Below, in pieces: positions 29,986 through 30,071 of a stretch of 30,071 bases of DNA. Positions within the stretch are counted from its first letter, which is position 1, and the number at the start of each line of letters is the position of its first letter. The DNA is from Chara braunii (Eukaryota; Streptophyta; Charophyceae; Charales; Characeae), in the NCBI GenBank assembly GCA_003427395.1, contig BFEA01000039.1:3005907-3035977 (forward strand), in the 5' to 3' direction. The notes beneath the pieces are model-generated. The model was not told the origin of the DNA. It searched no databases and saw only the letters and a program-made list of their open reading frames with translations. A program made the translations under genes and the position numbers.

Positions 29986-30067
29986 GAGGGGATTCTGCAG
30001 ACTGTTGAGGGTTCAGCCTCCTGATGAGTCGGTGAAACTCCGACGAAACAGTTTGTCACAGCCCCTC
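29986..30067 (+). ncRNA. Type III hammerhead self-cleaving ribozyme
   Basis: All core parts are present in order. Core CTGATGA lies at 30021-30027. Stem II is GTCGG (30028-30032) with CCGAC (30040-30044) around a 7-base loop, and GAAA is at 30045-30048. Stem I is GAGG (30007-30010) with CCTC (30017-30020) around GTTCAG. Stem III pairs 29997-30005 with 30048-30056 (nine pairs, two of them G-T). After a five-base mismatched step with one pair in it, GAGGGG (29986-29991) pairs with CCCCTC (30062-30067). The predicted cleavage triplet is GUU, cut after 30006. Stems I and II are closed and stem III is open, which makes it type III, the kind carried in the LTRs of plant retrozymes and in some satellite RNAs. 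No second copy is in the window. Confidence 0.92.
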
Positions 30068-30071
30068 GTTT

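Overview
The window looks like transposon-dense eukaryotic nuclear DNA, probably from the green lineage. I see long non-coding stretches, poly-A/T and (AAT)n tracts, no bacterial-style operons, and no complete cellular gene that I can name. A Ty3/gypsy chromovirus, a Penelope-like element with its GIY-YIG nuclease placed before the reverse transcriptase, an L1-like LINE and a type III hammerhead ribozyme together would fit a streptophyte alga such as a charophyte. That assignment is inference, not proof.

Layout. 1-2300 is T-rich non-coding DNA. 2300-5610 holds a broken chromovirus pol on the + strand: the end of RNase H, an integrase zinc-binding domain and catalytic core, and a chromodomain. 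A roughly 80-bp minisatellite of about 1.4 kb, with an inverted central block, separates the integrase core from the chromodomain. 5871 to about 9500 is a near full-length but mutated Penelope-like element (PLE) on the - strand: GIY-YIG nuclease, linker, reverse transcriptase with the YIDD box, a C-terminal tail with a CxxC motif, and a 3' UTR with a hairpin and (AAT)n. 9500-15100 is mostly unassigned, with three short unrecognised ORFs in the wider region and a degenerate 15-bp minisatellite. 15142-15663 (-) is an ORF with a TATA box and a structured upstream region. 17165-18580 (-) is a 1.4-kb ORF resembling a retroelement structural (gag-like) protein, broken only by one TGA. 19437-20580 is a second, 5'-truncated copy of the same PLE. 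20581-22516 contains microsatellites and short tandem duplications. 22517-22925 is a candidate inverted-repeat element. 22995-26700 (-) is a heavily frameshifted LINE carrying the end of an endonuclease, an RT with an ADD box, and a zinc-knuckle region. 26700-30071 is AT-rich non-coding DNA with a TA-flanked miniature transposon (28814-28918), a 41-bp-arm fold-back (28994-29114) and, at the end, a complete hammerhead ribozyme (29986-30067).

The recognisable coding sequences are all retroelement genes and all carry stops or frameshifts, so they do not work together as a pathway. The strongest signals are the hammerhead ribozyme, which suggests a retrozyme-like or satellite element continuing beyond the window, and the two PLE copies. 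The PLE copies share an internal stop codon followed by a still-open, same-frame tail.
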